DNA from: Magicicada septendecula
Taxonomy: Eukaryota; Arthropoda; Insecta; Hemiptera; Cicadidae
Direction of reading: 5' to 3'
NCBI GenBank assembly: GCA_034769895.1
Contig: CM068367.1
Span: 352,223,111-352,287,110 of the forward strand
Length of the DNA stretch: 64,000 nucleotides
Position 1 is the stretch's first letter. Every line of letters starts with the position of its first letter. A program made the translations under genes and the position numbers. Below are positions 52,080 to 64,000 of this stretch, piece after piece. The notes under the pieces were generated by a model that saw only the letters and a program-made list of their open reading frames with translations, made no database searches and was not told the origin of the DNA.

Positions 52080-52310
52080 ATGTGTTGCGTTTTTCGGGCG
52101 TAGCTCCATCCATTTTGCCGAGCAAGCTTTCTTTACTGACACTTCTCGTTGGTTCGAACTTCGTACTTCTTGGAGTTCCTCCTGTTATAGGGGCGATGTG
52201 TTCGTGTGTAGAGAACATTTTATAAGGGACGACGCATGCAACATTTCTAAACCACGGAAGCGTCTTGTAGCGTCAAGACGAAAACAACAATCGATGCAAT
52301 CAAATCCCAA
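52080..52310 (+). pseudogene. Possible THAP-type zinc-finger exon, decayed
   Basis: A strong 3' splice acceptor (pyrimidine run ending TTTTTTTTCAG at 52079) precedes an open frame that begins CVAFFGRSS. It continues TDTSRWFELRTSW and VFVCREHFIRDD, then a basic segment ISKPRKRLVASRRK. THAP domains have C-x2-4-C, a central Trp, and C-x2-H followed by F. Here the first Cys (52081), the Trp, and CREHF (52207-52221) are present with 41 residues between the first and third Cys, within the family range. The second Cys position reads Arg (CVAFFGR). It could be a domesticated or P-element-like gene exon, or a relic. No neighbouring exon was found. Confidence 0.4.
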
Positions 52311-53483
52311 AGCACAAATAACCCTAAAATGTATATGTATCTATGTGCGTGTGTGTTCGCGCCTGCTCGCTTTAATGGCAATTAAAACTGTTTTTACAGA
52401 TTACTGATAAACATCCACCACCTGTACCCTATAAATTGAATTTAATGTACATTACTTTGCTTTTTGAGACCAAATATTAAAACTAAAAACTGAATATTCC
52501 ATATACTCATTTCAAAAAATGATAACTGTATTGAAAGTAAATAAATAAAACTGAGAAAAGCGAAATGCAGTACATTTATCAGCAATTCTAATTGTAGTAA
52601 TAATAATACAAATCAGTAATATTATTATCCTTTTATAATGTTGCTGGTCATTGTTTTTATCTGCAAATTAGTAAGAAACATAATAGACTTTAGCAATAAA
52701 TTAATAATTAATTAATTAGCAATAAATTAATTAATAAGAAGACTGTATACATGTAAACACAAAGGATGTAAATATATGCCATGTTCTCAGAAAATAATGT
52801 GATTAGTTCTGTATTATAGAAATGGCGTTAAACGATCGTATTTTCTTGCTTTAAACTTCTTATTTCGGCGATAAAAGTACCACCTGTGGTCGTACAACTT
52901 GGCATGACTATAATTATTTCAAACACCGTTAAAGAGTTACAAACTTTCTCCCTTCCATTAATGTACCCGCCTTACGGAGCCGTCACGTTCGTTATCAAAA
53001 AGTTGACTTTTCTTTTTTACAGGCTAACTGAGGAATAAAAAATTAACACGAACTGATGAACTTACAAATTAAAAGCGCCAAAAAAACCTTTACTAGCAAA
53101 ACTTTGAGTGAAATGGTGAACCATGCGGGTGTTGCGTATGCGACACACTCTATTGACAGTATAACTTTGATCAGAAACTAGGACAAAAAATAAGAAATAA
53201 TAATAATATAAATAATAAATAGATATTATTATTATTATCCCTATTATTGCTATATCATATTGCAACAGTACAACCATTAACGGTACTGTGCATTGCCGTA
53301 TTAATAATAATTAATAAATATTAAATTATTTATTAAAAATAATTTAAATAAATAATAAAAATAAATAAATATGGATTAATAAACATGATTCAGATTGCAA
53401 GCTGTATCGTAGTTAAATAGGGAACGCACAATTCATACATGGACACGCATTCCTAGCACACCTGTCGCTAGCGTTGTGTACAC
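52311..53483. other. Unassigned AT-rich DNA
   Basis: Very AT-rich, with TAATTAATTAA-type words at 52690-52740 and 53300-53370. No gene recognised. Confidence 0.5.
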
Positions 53484-53735
53484 GTGTATTTTGTTTGTGT
53501 GTGTGAAGCCTGTCCGTTCCTGAAATGTAACCAACCCTTTTCAAGCAGGATAGTTTTTATGTTTTATTTTAATTATAAGAAAAATATGTACGATATGGTA
53601 AAACAAAAGACACCAAAGTGTATAGAAATTAAAGGTGAACAAATGGTTAAAAGACCGTGCCCATGTGACGGAAAGTGCAATTACTATACGTTAAAAGTGA
53701 ATAGCTTTTTTTGTAATTACAATAAAGAAGTGTAA
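53484..53735 (+). CDS. Small Cys-containing reading frame, unidentified
   Basis: An 83-codon frame. Its second half, from MYDMVKQKTPKC, ends KRPCPCDGKCNYY and then FFCNY, with five Cys in about 35 residues; codon usage looks less random than in surrounding frames. It ends a few bases before the conserved part of the TATA-bearing repeat, where the last reading frame of an LTR element would end ahead of its 3' LTR. I do not recognise a family, and a chance frame is quite possible. Confidence 0.2.
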   Translation: MYFVCVCEACPFLKCNQPFSSRIVFMFYFNYKKNMYDMVKQKTPKCIEIKGEQMVKRPCPCDGKCNYYTLKVNSFFCNYNKEV

Positions 53736-53751
53736 TTTACGTATAGTAAGC

Positions 53752-54620
53752 ATAGAAAAATTAGCGATCGATTGAACTTCGTGTAGTGTGAAACAGACTT
53801 CGTAATTCGCGAAAATAGGCTAAAATAGTGAATTGAACCAGAGTGGGGGAAAAGACGTTTCGACAAAATCTGTCAAGTCAAAAATTGTTCAGACCTGAAC
53901 TTTTGCACGACCTGGCTATAAATACCAGGTCGCGCTAATAAAGCTTCTTCTTCTCGATTAAACCGTTGCCGCAGGAGGCTATGTCAGTCTACGACGCTAT
54001 TTTAAATCTATAGTAAGAGTCACAGGACAAACTGGAAGTCCAACCAGAGCAGCAGAGCACATACGAGGAGGTCTATGTATACACCTGCAGCATATGATGT
54101 GAGGCGAGACGACTATTAAACAGCACATGCAGTGGAATCCGGAAAGAGGACCAGAGGACCAAGAGGACACGGAGGACACGAGGACTGAGGACCAAAGGAG
54201 GACATACGGATGATTAACCACGTCAAACGAGGTGATGAAAAACCATTGTAATTACAGACATTTGAAAGACACTAATTAAAGTAGAATGAAAGACATTCAA
54301 CCAGTTTATTAAAATAACTAAATTGTACATAAATGTAAAAGCAGAGTGAAATTTAGAATATTATCTCTTGTATAAAATTTAGTAATTGAGAGTAACGTAA
54401 ATGATAAGAGAAATATTTGATTGTTAAGTTAACGTATTCAATAAAGTCTTTGTTGATAAAGGAGAATGTATATGCAGTAGAAAGTTTTAAAGCAAATTAA
54501 TATTAAAGAAATTAGAATACAAGTAAATTCATTATTGAAGTAAATTAATCAGCAATTGCAAAAAGATGACCACACAATGAGTAAGCCGAGAGCAAATAAA
54601 TATTTAATTAATTAAAATTA
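53752..54620 (+). mobile_element. TATA-bearing dispersed repeat, copy 2 (possible solo LTR)
   Basis: Relative of 28150-28900 with the landmarks in the same order: TTGAACTTCGTGTA (53771), GACTTCGTAATTCGCG, CTATAAATA at 53916-53924, CAGTCTAC at 53985, GAGGACC/GAGGACAC-rich purine tract (54145-54205), and GAGTAAGCCGAG (54579). The TATA box is set within CCTGGCTATAAATACCAGG, an inverted repeat. The distance from TATA to CAGTC is longer than in copy 1, so the start site is less clear. Confidence 0.5.
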
Positions 54621-55330
54621 GATAATAAGATTTATGTATAACCTGTTGTATGTAATTTGTTAGCTATAAGTGTGTGTGCGAAAGAGTCGTACAAACGATT
54701 TAATAATGAGTACTATTTCAATATGCTAAATAAAAGATTTTGTTTAATAAAAAAAATAAAAATTGGAACAATTTTAAAACTTATATACCGCATTACCTTC
54801 TTATTACGATTACACCCATAAACTCAAATTAAATTACATGATATAATTTGTTGTTTTATAAAATATTTAACTTGATAAGGTTCAGCTTGGATATTAAAAT
54901 TATAATAATAATTTAGATTAAATTATAATAATCATTTTACTTTTGGTGAAAGTGTGGAACGTCATCTTAGAACAGTGGAATAAATCGCTAAATAGTGGAT
55001 AAACTGATAATTACAATTTTTATTAACTACCTATAAAAGTACTTTCATCTTATTACATTACTCTTTCAATTACGCTGAGCACACCGATAACAGTCACTAA
55101 ATTGATAAATAACTATATCTCAATGATAATAATTCAACACGTAACATTTGCACTAATTCTAATCACTCAAATTAATTCGTTAAACTGACTAACTGAATTG
55201 CAGCCGCCCTCTATTCTAAAGAATACCAGCAACCTGAAAGAGGAGAAGCTCTAGAGTTTTACATATTAATGGATAGTAGTCCATAGTAGACCATTGTTGA
55301 ACATTCGAGCTGATAATGATAAAGAAATGT

Positions 55331-55372
55331 TACATATCATGAGTGTGTGTGCGCGTGCGCGCGCGCGTATAT
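55331..55372. repeat. Compound (GT)n(GC)n(AT)n microsatellite
   Basis: GTGTGTGTGC followed by GCGCGCGCGC and TATATAT; alternating purine-pyrimidine throughout. Confidence 0.9.
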
Positions 55373-55773
55373 ATCCATAAAAAAATATTACAATCCAGGA
55401 TAAATAATAATAATATATAATACTAATAATAAATTATTATTATATATATAACATCACGCGACCTATAATACATTTAAATTTTTACACGTATTCTTATATT
55501 TAAACAGGACGAGCGTTGGATATTTTAAAATGTCCGTTCTGCTTAAACATAAGGGTCGCAACATACAAGATGTCTTGAATAGTTCTTTTGTACACAGTAG
55601 AACATAAACATATTGCATACATAGGTAGAACAATAGGGGGGCAGCCAAGATAAATAATTGAAATACAGTTTAACGCTATACAAACGAACGTTGAAGCAAT
55701 GCATCACATTCCTGAAGAAGGCGTCAATTACATCGGCCTGCGAAATTCACTAAGAACGTGTTACCCATCAAGA

Positions 55774-55775
<2 letters not shown>

Positions 55776-55830
<55 letters not shown>
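55776..55830. repeat. (CA)n microsatellite
   Basis: About 27 uninterrupted CA units. Confidence 0.98.
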
Positions 55831-55831
<1 letters not shown>

Positions 55832-58384
55832 TCACAGAGTTCTATTCATCGAAATATTACACGCCATAGGGATATGAAAGAGATACGTCAGGGCTGAGCT
55901 TCTCAATCCAAAGCAAGTTACAAACCAACACCGGCTTTACAACTAGAAAAAAATATTTATTTGTCCGATAAAAGAACACGAGTAATGGACTAATCAATGT
56001 TGGAGGGAATCGTGTTTTGTTGCTGCTTAATTGTATACAAATTTATTGCTATTAGAAATATATCCCCTTTGTATTTCATAAAATTCTATACGGTTTACTT
56101 TGAGTTATTTTTAGTACTCGGAGGTTTTTATTATTATTTCTTTAATTGTAATGAATATGTCTTCAATTAATAAATACTTCTGCAAGCAAAATTTATTAAA
56201 TTATGTCATTGTATTTCTTTAGATTACTTAAACACGCTTTTTAGAACTTTTTTTACCCGCGCAGTTTATAGATGACAAAAAGTTGCATTTTTTTACACAA
56301 AATGGAAAAGTTGTGTTTTTTATTTTATCCTATAAGCAGAAGTCAAATTATTAAAAACATAATGCAAAAAGAACAATAAAAATAGCTATTAAAAACAAAC
56401 AAGACACCGGGTTCCGGTTGTGAGATTAGATAGAAACTTCAGAAGTTCTGGGCTCTGCGATACCCATAAGATTGTAACAAAAACTTGTTCATTCCAGGAA
56501 ATATCTTTTTTCCAAATTTTTCTCAAAAAGTGTAGTTTTAATAATCGCATCCTTCCTTGATGGTATTTGCCTTTGGCCTTTCATTTCTAAATTCCATGCC
56601 AATAGGATACCTAGAGTTTGCCTATTTTTACTAAAAAAATCATGTACTTTTAGATAACTTTAAAATATCGTATGAAAAACAAAACATCACAATTGTTAAC
56701 GGTATTAGATAACTTTAAAATATCTTATGAAAAACGGTATATCGTATCACAATATTGTTAACGGTACAATGTGTACATGTACAGTGTGTCACATATAGCT
56801 GATATATTGAACGATTTAGACAGGTATTAAACGCGTGTCCCCACTACACATTTAGCTTCATTAATTCTACTGTCTTACAGCCGCTAGGTACAATAAACGC
56901 TAATGCTCTGCGACAAACAGTTTGACTATATGCCCATTTGGCCATTTATATACATTTTTATCTGTACATTTAACATTTTTCTTTGCCATAAAACTAGAGC
57001 AATTTACTTTTAGATTATTATTTAAACAAGTTAAATTTTTTGGATGTATTAGGTTTTTATTATAACATACGCGAGCAAACATTTTAAACTTTTGCATGTT
57101 TATTCTACCAAAACACTTTTATATTTGTCTAAAATTTGTACAGATTAAATTGTGTCTCTGTACTTTCTGAGGCTTTCTGTGTGTTATGAATTCACGGCAC
57201 ACCTCTAATCAATGCCTTTTTGTAGTAGAACCGGTGCCGATACACTGGCTCGAGTCTTTATAGAATACCTTACAGGCCTCGTAACCCCTTTCCCCCTACA
57301 GTTTATATCACTCTCTTCGTATTCTAGTAAACTTATTTTAGTATTTACCAGATACGTCGCCCAGTACATAAAAAGACTCACATTGATGAGTTAAAATCAG
57401 AATACACAGCCAGCTGATTAACATGACAAAGAACGAAGAGGAAACAAGGAAACACAAGCAGTATTCTGTAAACTGCTAAGTATTGTATACGTAACGCGTA
57501 CTTTATTTAGCCTACGATGGTCTTAATTTTAATTTGTTTGTATAGAGTTTCTTCAATTAAAATAAACTTTCTGTGTTTGATGATAACATGTAGGCCCGTA
57601 AAGAACATGTGAAAAGTGAAAATTTACACAAATTGTGTTAAGCAAAAAACGTTTATAATTTTTTAGTTTAACTTAAAATGTTCCACAGTTTATCCATAAT
57701 TGTTTTCCTTCACTCTCGGGCAGACAAGTCTCAGGTGACGGTATAGCGTATCGTCACAAGAAAGCACTGCTTCTACTAAAACACAACATAGTTCAAGAAT
57801 GCCAAAAGCCACTAAGCATTTAATCTGATCGTGTTTAAGACAAACAGCAACTTCAATGTCTGAGACACGTAGTTTCCAAAGAAACAATTAATTTAGTAAT
57901 CCAGACAATAGTTGCGGAAGCGCCGGTTATCTGCACCGTATGCAAGTTGTGCTCTTGTCATGTAGGTTACAGCCGTACACTAACAGCACTAATGCAGGAT
58001 TAACGTTGCGCCACGTGACTTTACTAGCAGGCGATTAAGTCCAATTCAATTATGCTCGAAATGGGACATATTTTGTGAAATTACATTCGCTCCCCCCGTT
58101 TTACTTCGTTCATACAAACTAAGACAATCAAAATGCAAATCTAAATATATCTCCATTGTTAAAAAGAAAATAAGAATGTAACAGACTATTATTGCAAGAC
58201 ATTTTTACTTAAATTACAATTTAACAGTAATAATTAGACCTGAGGAAGACTGATGAATTGTTTTATACAGAATATTTTACTTTATGGGTCAGACACATGA
58301 GCAATGAGGAAAAGCAATAGTGGTAGAATAGAGATGAAAACGAATGGAAATAAAAACTAAAGTGGGTAGTAGACAAAACGAAGC

Positions 58385-58620
58385 AATTAATATGCGCTAA
58401 ACAGAATCAAGGAGACTAGAACACTTCCGGAGTACGAAGCGGAGAACGGTAACTGAATTGGACATATCTTGAAGACAAATGCCCCATAAACAATGGTTTT
58501 TGACGGAAGCTGGAAGAAGAAAGAAAGAGCTCTTGAATGGGGAGTCGTATAAAAAATTGTGGGGAGTCTTAAGCAAGGAATAGACGTGTACCGAGAAAGC
58601 GAATGTGTGTGGGATCCAAC
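58385..58620 (+). pseudogene. LINE C-terminal relic
   Basis: In shifting plus-strand frames: RLEHFRSTKRRT (58412), IGHILKTNAP (58458-58488), INNGF and KLEEERKSS/WKKKER (58510-58530). The order RRTxWIGHILRxNxP ... GKxEGKRxR is the tail found after the reverse transcriptase in several insect non-LTR retrotransposon groups. Frame changes occur within 30 codons, so it is an old fragment. It is unlike the LINE at 32.5-34.1 kb in this region. Confidence 0.5.
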
Positions 58621-60649
58621 ATACGGCCGAATACAATACAGTAATGACAACGTTGAAATGTTTAACACAACTCAACTTAAATTATAATTATAGATGAAAT
58701 GGTAAGACATGAAATGGTTCGCGCAGACCATAGCGAGGTGCAGGGAAGGTAGTGAGGGAAGTAAGTGCGCACACACCAACCATACAGCTGTTCTGAACAC
58801 AAAATGGTTGCTCCGAAAAAGACGCGTCAAAGCTACGCATGCGCAGTGAGATCCTTTCACATTGCGCAACCAGACACCGTTTCATGTCTAATTAATTTAT
58901 CTGTACTATCTGCAAATATCTTTAATGTAACATACCTCTAATAGTATTAATTTTAAATTGGTATACATTGAAAAATTAATAATATGTTAATAGTATATAT
59001 AATTAGGTTTAAACGTAATATATAGTAATGAAACTGAATCAATCAGAAAAAACATAATATTTAATATAAACGTGAGAAATCGGAATGAGTATCCACCTCT
59101 TTTCACAGTGACTTCAGAATTCTAAGCTTGTGTACTATTTGTTATGCGAAGTATGCTGACAACCAAACTTTCTGACTGAGCTACTGAATTTTCCACATAC
59201 TTTACATCCACCAAACTTATCGTTTTCGTTACTGTAGGCATTCATTTGTCTTTTTCTATTAAGTAACACCGGTGACAATTTTCCAGTTATAACGAGAATG
59301 TGACATAGGACGACCCTTCAGTATGTTGCCTGATTTGTGAATAGTCTGTATATACTACAATGCAAACGTGCCGTCAATATTTTTATGACACCGAAAACTG
59401 TGGACAGATTATAAAACCCTCAATCCAAAAGCCGCCCTTCAAATCTAATAATAAGCTCACGTCACTTATAAAGTATCGAAAAAACAGGAATTAATTTTAA
59501 TTTTAACCTAAACATAGACAGACTTGCGTACATCTATTTCATAATTCAACCTAACTCATCTAATCCAGAGCAAAATAAGCCAGTAAATCAAATGACAAGT
59601 CAACACGTATAAAACCCATAAGTTGATAAAGTATGTATAAATAAAATGCAGACTTATAAATGTCTATTAACAGGTTCAGTAGAACAATGAACGTAAGTCG
59701 TGTGCAGTTTGTTTCGCAAACGGTGAACTCAGAACAATGCAATTCACTCAGCCTTAAGTTTTTCAAATCTGTTAGGAAGTATTGCACTCCAGCAACGACA
59801 CACAGATACACATTTAATTTATCTAACATATTGCAACTCTACTTATATGCGTTGTTGTTGTGTCGTGTTGTGTATGAGTACCTACCTGCTGTCCGATCTT
59901 GCGGATTCTTCCGACTAGGGCGTGTGGATTTTGGATTTGAAGTTCGCAAGCTAGTAATCTCAAATTTATTGCAACAACACACAAAATAAGTTACTTTAAA
60001 GGGGGTGAGTTTTGTGAGACTGGTAGGCTTTATCGTACAACAATAAAACACTGTAATATGGGGTAATAAAACGTTGTTTATTACTCCAACAACACACAAG
60101 AATAAAATGGTTATTATATTATCAATTTCTTACAGTCTAAACAATGAATCAATGTTGACCAATGTTTTTCGATTGGTTAATAATTGAAAAGAAACTAAAC
60201 TCGTTATTTGGCGAGTTAATTGCAATTGAAAATTTAATTAATTAATTGATTTGATTTAATTAAATTGCTTTAACTAAATTGAATTTAACGTTAATACAAC
60301 AAAATATAAAAACTCTGAAGTTAATTAGAATAATTTTCAAAAATAAATTAGACGTGACAGTCTAGTTCACGTTATTTCATTTCTAGTGATTTGACTTCTT
60401 TATACTGCAGTATGAACTAATAATTAGATTGTTAGTTAAGATTTGTATAGCGCTTTTATACTACTTCTATTTTCTTAACTACAGCTTACTAATGACTTAG
60501 ACTGCTATACAGATTATCACAATGAATTTATTCTTAATTACTAGAGTCTTTGATTTTTGTATGGCACCTGAATTGTTTGAATTACAATGTTTTTAAATGA
60601 AAAGATAGAAAATTTGATGTTGAAAAATAAATAAGTGGATTTTGCTTTC
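58621..60649. other. Unassigned DNA with one CpG-containing patch
   Basis: 58730-58880 is GC-richer with a palindromic ACGCATGCGCAGT (58835-58847). The rest is AT-rich; frames of 60-109 codons at 58387-60099 have no recognisable domain. Confidence 0.45.
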
Positions 60650-61330
60650 CTGTTATTGAAGAGGATGTGGTTCCGATTGTCCCTCGTTGATCCCGGTCCG
60701 GTCGCTAGAGAAAGTAATCTGCTTAGAGCCCCTGGATTCGGTCGTTGAGTTCAAAATTCGGCAACACTCTGCTTCCTTGTTGTTCGTGAATATTTTAACG
60801 TCTGCAGCTCTCTGCTGGAAGTGGTTTCTGTCCCTCGTCGATTCGTACGTTGCACGTCAGCGTGTGTGTGTGTGTTTCCTTCGAGTGGTAGCTCTGCTCG
60901 TCAGTTGTTCACCAATGTTTTAGACGGCCTCTCTGCTGTATTCTTGAAGTCTGGTCCTGAAGTCTGGTGGACCTCTTGCGTGCTTATGACTAGCTGGTAG
61001 TACACAATAAGCTTGGTTGATGTAATGAAGAGTATCTCGCCTTTACGCAACAATTACGAGCTATACAGTTGATCTGTATTTACTGTGTTCGTAATTGCGT
61101 GTGTGTTGACCACGTAGAGTCTTCTGATGGATCTTCACCACTATGGTTACGAGACGATCGAAGAATTACGTCTTGACTTCGTGAGTACTGGCAGAAGAGT
61201 GATGTTTCAGCCCGAAAACACCGCGCTGGTCGGGGTTTGGTCAAATGATTTGATTGGCTGACACACTCTCCCTACTACATAAAATTTGAATTCCCTTGGT
61301 CCGTGAGAATGAAGTTAGATTCCCACAGAC
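60650..61330. other. GC-richer island, possible minus-strand LTR or leader
   Basis: Sharply less AT-rich than its neighbours. On minus it contains AGGACCAGACTTC and CACCAGACTTC words similar in style to the GGACC-rich tracts of the two TATA-bearing repeats. No TATA-initiator pair, ends, or reading frame with known motifs was found; the 78-codon plus frame at 60687 is unrecognised. Confidence 0.3.
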
Positions 61331-64000
61331 GGAGAATTAATATTATTTTTAATATTATTATCCAGCGGAACTAATTTGTCGGTCCGGATTTCCTGTGCTT
61401 ATTTAATTTTGCAATAACTTGGTTGCAAACCAAGTTGTGCGAAATCTAAAATACACAATCTGTCAGAAATTATTATATCTATGACATACTAAAATCTCAT
61501 TAATGTAGCTCTATTTTTACAGAAGTTATTCAATTATATTAGTTAACTCTTTTATTTGTTAATTATATTGCGTGAAATTTGCACACGTCATCATTAATAT
61601 TTCGGCAAACATTTTGGCTATCTTGGATTTCGCCTTAATTTATTAGTTTCCGAGATATTAATAATTAACAGTTTGGGTGTGGCCCTTCCTTGTACAGCGA
61701 GCTGATTACATAACGGCCACGTGTGCGTCGCTTTACAAAGCATTATTTTCAACGCTCTACATACAAATGGAGTTTTGACTGTTATAATTTATTTAAATAT
61801 GATTTTATTATGCAGGCGACATATAACCCCAAATAACTAATATTTGGTGCTGTTATAATATGCATAATATATACTTATATATTAACACAGCTGGTTATAA
61901 TTTACACTCTAATTTATAGGGATCTTGAGGACATGTTACATAGTTTCTTGAACAAAACCATATTATGTATGGCTTATAAATAGCATAGAAAATATTATTA
62001 CGTTCTTTACAATAAATTCAATTCATTCGAATGTGGACAGAAGGCTGAGTTATGACAAACACCTTGAATCACACTACCAACTTTAAAACATAAAATTTTC
62101 TAAACGCGAAGCCGTCCTAGCCTCACTGTTTAAAATTATACGATGAATATAACTACTACTCGTACACCTTAACAGTTAATTTTAAAATTTTCTCCTAAAA
62201 ACTTATAAAATATGACTTGATACAGTCTTCCTCTGGACTCTATAGTTGTTTAAAATTATGTTAATGATAAACTTATGAAATTTTAAATAACCAAACAAGA
62301 AAATACGAGTAGTTTTTATAATAAGCGTACCAAAATAAGGAAACATCGAATAGTATCATAAAGTGTGTAAGTAAAACTGGGTTATGGCAAAAGAGAAACA
62401 GATAATATACGCTTGTATTCGGTTAGAATTGTACCTTGTTATCAATACCTGGTTTCACAGGACCATTTTCGAACACTCAACTTTTTCCACAGGTACTCAG
62501 ATATTGCTCTAGAAAAAATGAGATCTAGAAAACAAAGGGGTCTCTTTAACAGAAAAAAAATTGAAAATACAATTTTTTTAAATCTTGGATTCGTAAAAGA
62601 GAACGACAAACACGAGTAAAAATAATAAGTATCCCGTGTCTCTATAAACTCAATATACAGATTCTAGAAATGACAAAAGGGTTTGTCACGTTCGGTCAAA
62701 ACAAACGTAAAAATGTATGTTGACAAACTTCACTGTCATCAACACGTTTGTTGTTACAGTAGCTCATCATAATAGACAAATAGTTATGATGCCAAAAATA
62801 TAATAACAAAAATGTTACTAAAGAAATATAATAACTTTAATACTTTTGATATATCAAATAAAAATAGCTCATGTCTAAACGAAACCTGATTGACATCTTC
62901 AACTGTCAAAACAATGCTGGAAATCCCAATAGTCCTTGCGTACCGATTTTGGTGTCTGTCAAGCGGGCTTAATGCTGCGAAAGCAAATAACATAAACATT
63001 AGTCTAATTGTGGTTAGCGCAGTAAAAGACAATATACCGACTGCCTTGTTTGTGAGGCGGTTACACTAAACGACCGGTGGAGACCCACTAATTTTAGTAA
63101 TTTGTAAACTGCCTAGCCATAACACTGTAACACTGTAATTGTCTTGTGCTCGTGAAGTACTGTCCCAGAGCCAGCTTAACACATCAGTAATTTAGATTGT
63201 TACCAAAACGGTACGAGGCAGCGGTTACATAAACGTATAGTTAAAATTATCGTCTAATATGAAGGTAAACAAGAGAGCCATAAAATGTATGAAATGCAAA
63301 TTGCGTTACGTATGAAGATAACTTTAAACAAAGCAAAAATATGATGAAAAGAGAAACGGGGAATTATTAAAATGCAGATGTTTATAACGAGAAGTTTATA
63401 TATCAGTTAGCTAAAACCGTTTAGCACAGAAATAAGAAAACATTACAAAAAAATTTAAAAATAGGTCTATAGTCATTAAAAATTCCTGAAATGACAGGAT
63501 AACTTACGATCTAATATGTGTAAAAGTAGTCACTGTAGCTTATGAGACGGTGGACTAGCGAGGAAAAACTCCAACAAACTTTAACGGAATTGAGAATAAT
63601 ATTCCAAACGCGGCGGGGGTGTATATTATTTTAAAGTATTTATATTTAAATTACACAATTTCACGATATTACCATACTTTGTTATTGACTTCATCATCAT
63701 CACCATCATCAATCATCAACAATAACAATTTCGTCATCATTATCTTCTTTTTTTTTTTAACACAACAGTTCAACATCAGCCTGATTCGATTATAACTTAT
63801 CATCTTTAACAAAATCATTTTTTAACTTGAAACACAAATAACAAAATTATACATTTTCCTTTAAGAAAAAAGAATTTGAAATAATACGTCTGTAAATTTG
63901 AGGCACACACTAAGCACAATTATCTAACAGTAGGCAAAAAAAAATATTTTGACACTAAATTAACGTAATAATTTTAACGTTAGACATGTTACTGCTACTG
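61331..64000. other. Unassigned AT-rich DNA
   Basis: A 9-bp perfect hairpin AACTTGGTT-GCA-AACCAAGTT is at 61416-61436. 63673-63745 is rich in CATCAT/AACAAT words. No gene recognised to the end of the window. Confidence 0.5.

Larger units (their letters stand above)
54621..58384. other. Unassigned AT-rich DNA
   Basis: No supported gene. Contains two microsatellites listed separately and, at 55706-55745 on plus, CCTGAAGAAGGC ... GGCCTGCGAAA, a possible retroelement 3' tail. Confidence 0.5.

Overview
This is a strongly AT-rich, gene-poor stretch of animal nuclear DNA. It is most likely from an arthropod, probably an insect with a large repeat-laden genome. The support is the mix of elements rather than any host gene: a tRNA-derived SINE, several non-LTR retrotransposon relics, Penelope-like pieces, long-LTR retrotransposons, a Merlin element, a mariner element, a Helitron, MITEs and many (CA)n/(GT)n arrays. 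I found no intact host protein-coding gene, rRNA gene, CRISPR array or functional tRNA. Most open frames of 60-120 codons are chance frames or microsatellite translations.

Layout. 1-1.7 kb: A-rich block ending in an LTR-like promoter and primer-binding-site junction. 2.9-3.2 kb: tRNA-derived SINE (minus). 4.6-4.8 kb: (CA)n array abutting a LINE fragment. 7.67-10.37 kb: a 2.7-kb Merlin-type DNA transposon with long terminal inverted repeats, a 140-bp tandem repeat carrying a GC hairpin, a frameshifted transposase, and an extra internal copy of its terminal repeat. 11.29 kb: a second LTR/PBS-like junction. 14.8 kb (minus): a heat-shock-element plus TATA plus initiator arrangement with no gene behind it. 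17.4-24.1 kb (minus): an LTR retrotransposon with about 1.84-kb, nearly identical LTRs and only two gag-position reading frames, so apparently non-autonomous.

28.1-28.9 kb and 53.75-54.6 kb: two diverged copies of a TATA-bearing, GGA-rich promoter-like repeat, possibly solo LTRs. 29-30 kb (minus): 3' end of a Penelope-like element with a GIY-YIG endonuclease. 31-34.1 kb (minus): two non-LTR retrotransposon relics, one Jockey-like and one with most of a reverse transcriptase. 34.66-35.56 kb: a 900-bp internally deleted mariner between TA duplications. 42.6-44.9 kb (plus): a decayed autonomous Helitron with a 231-bp MITE inside its coding region, and a second fragment of the same Helitron at 46.5 kb. 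52.1 kb: a possible decayed THAP-type zinc-finger exon behind a good splice acceptor. 58.4 kb: a LINE C-terminal relic.

The parts do not form a host pathway; they record successive transposon insertions. Nested order is visible in two places: the MITE is younger than the Helitron, and a terminal-repeat copy sits inside the Merlin element. The best candidates for something undescribed are the gag-only LTR element, the Merlin element with hairpin minisatellite, and the orphan heat-shock-type promoter.
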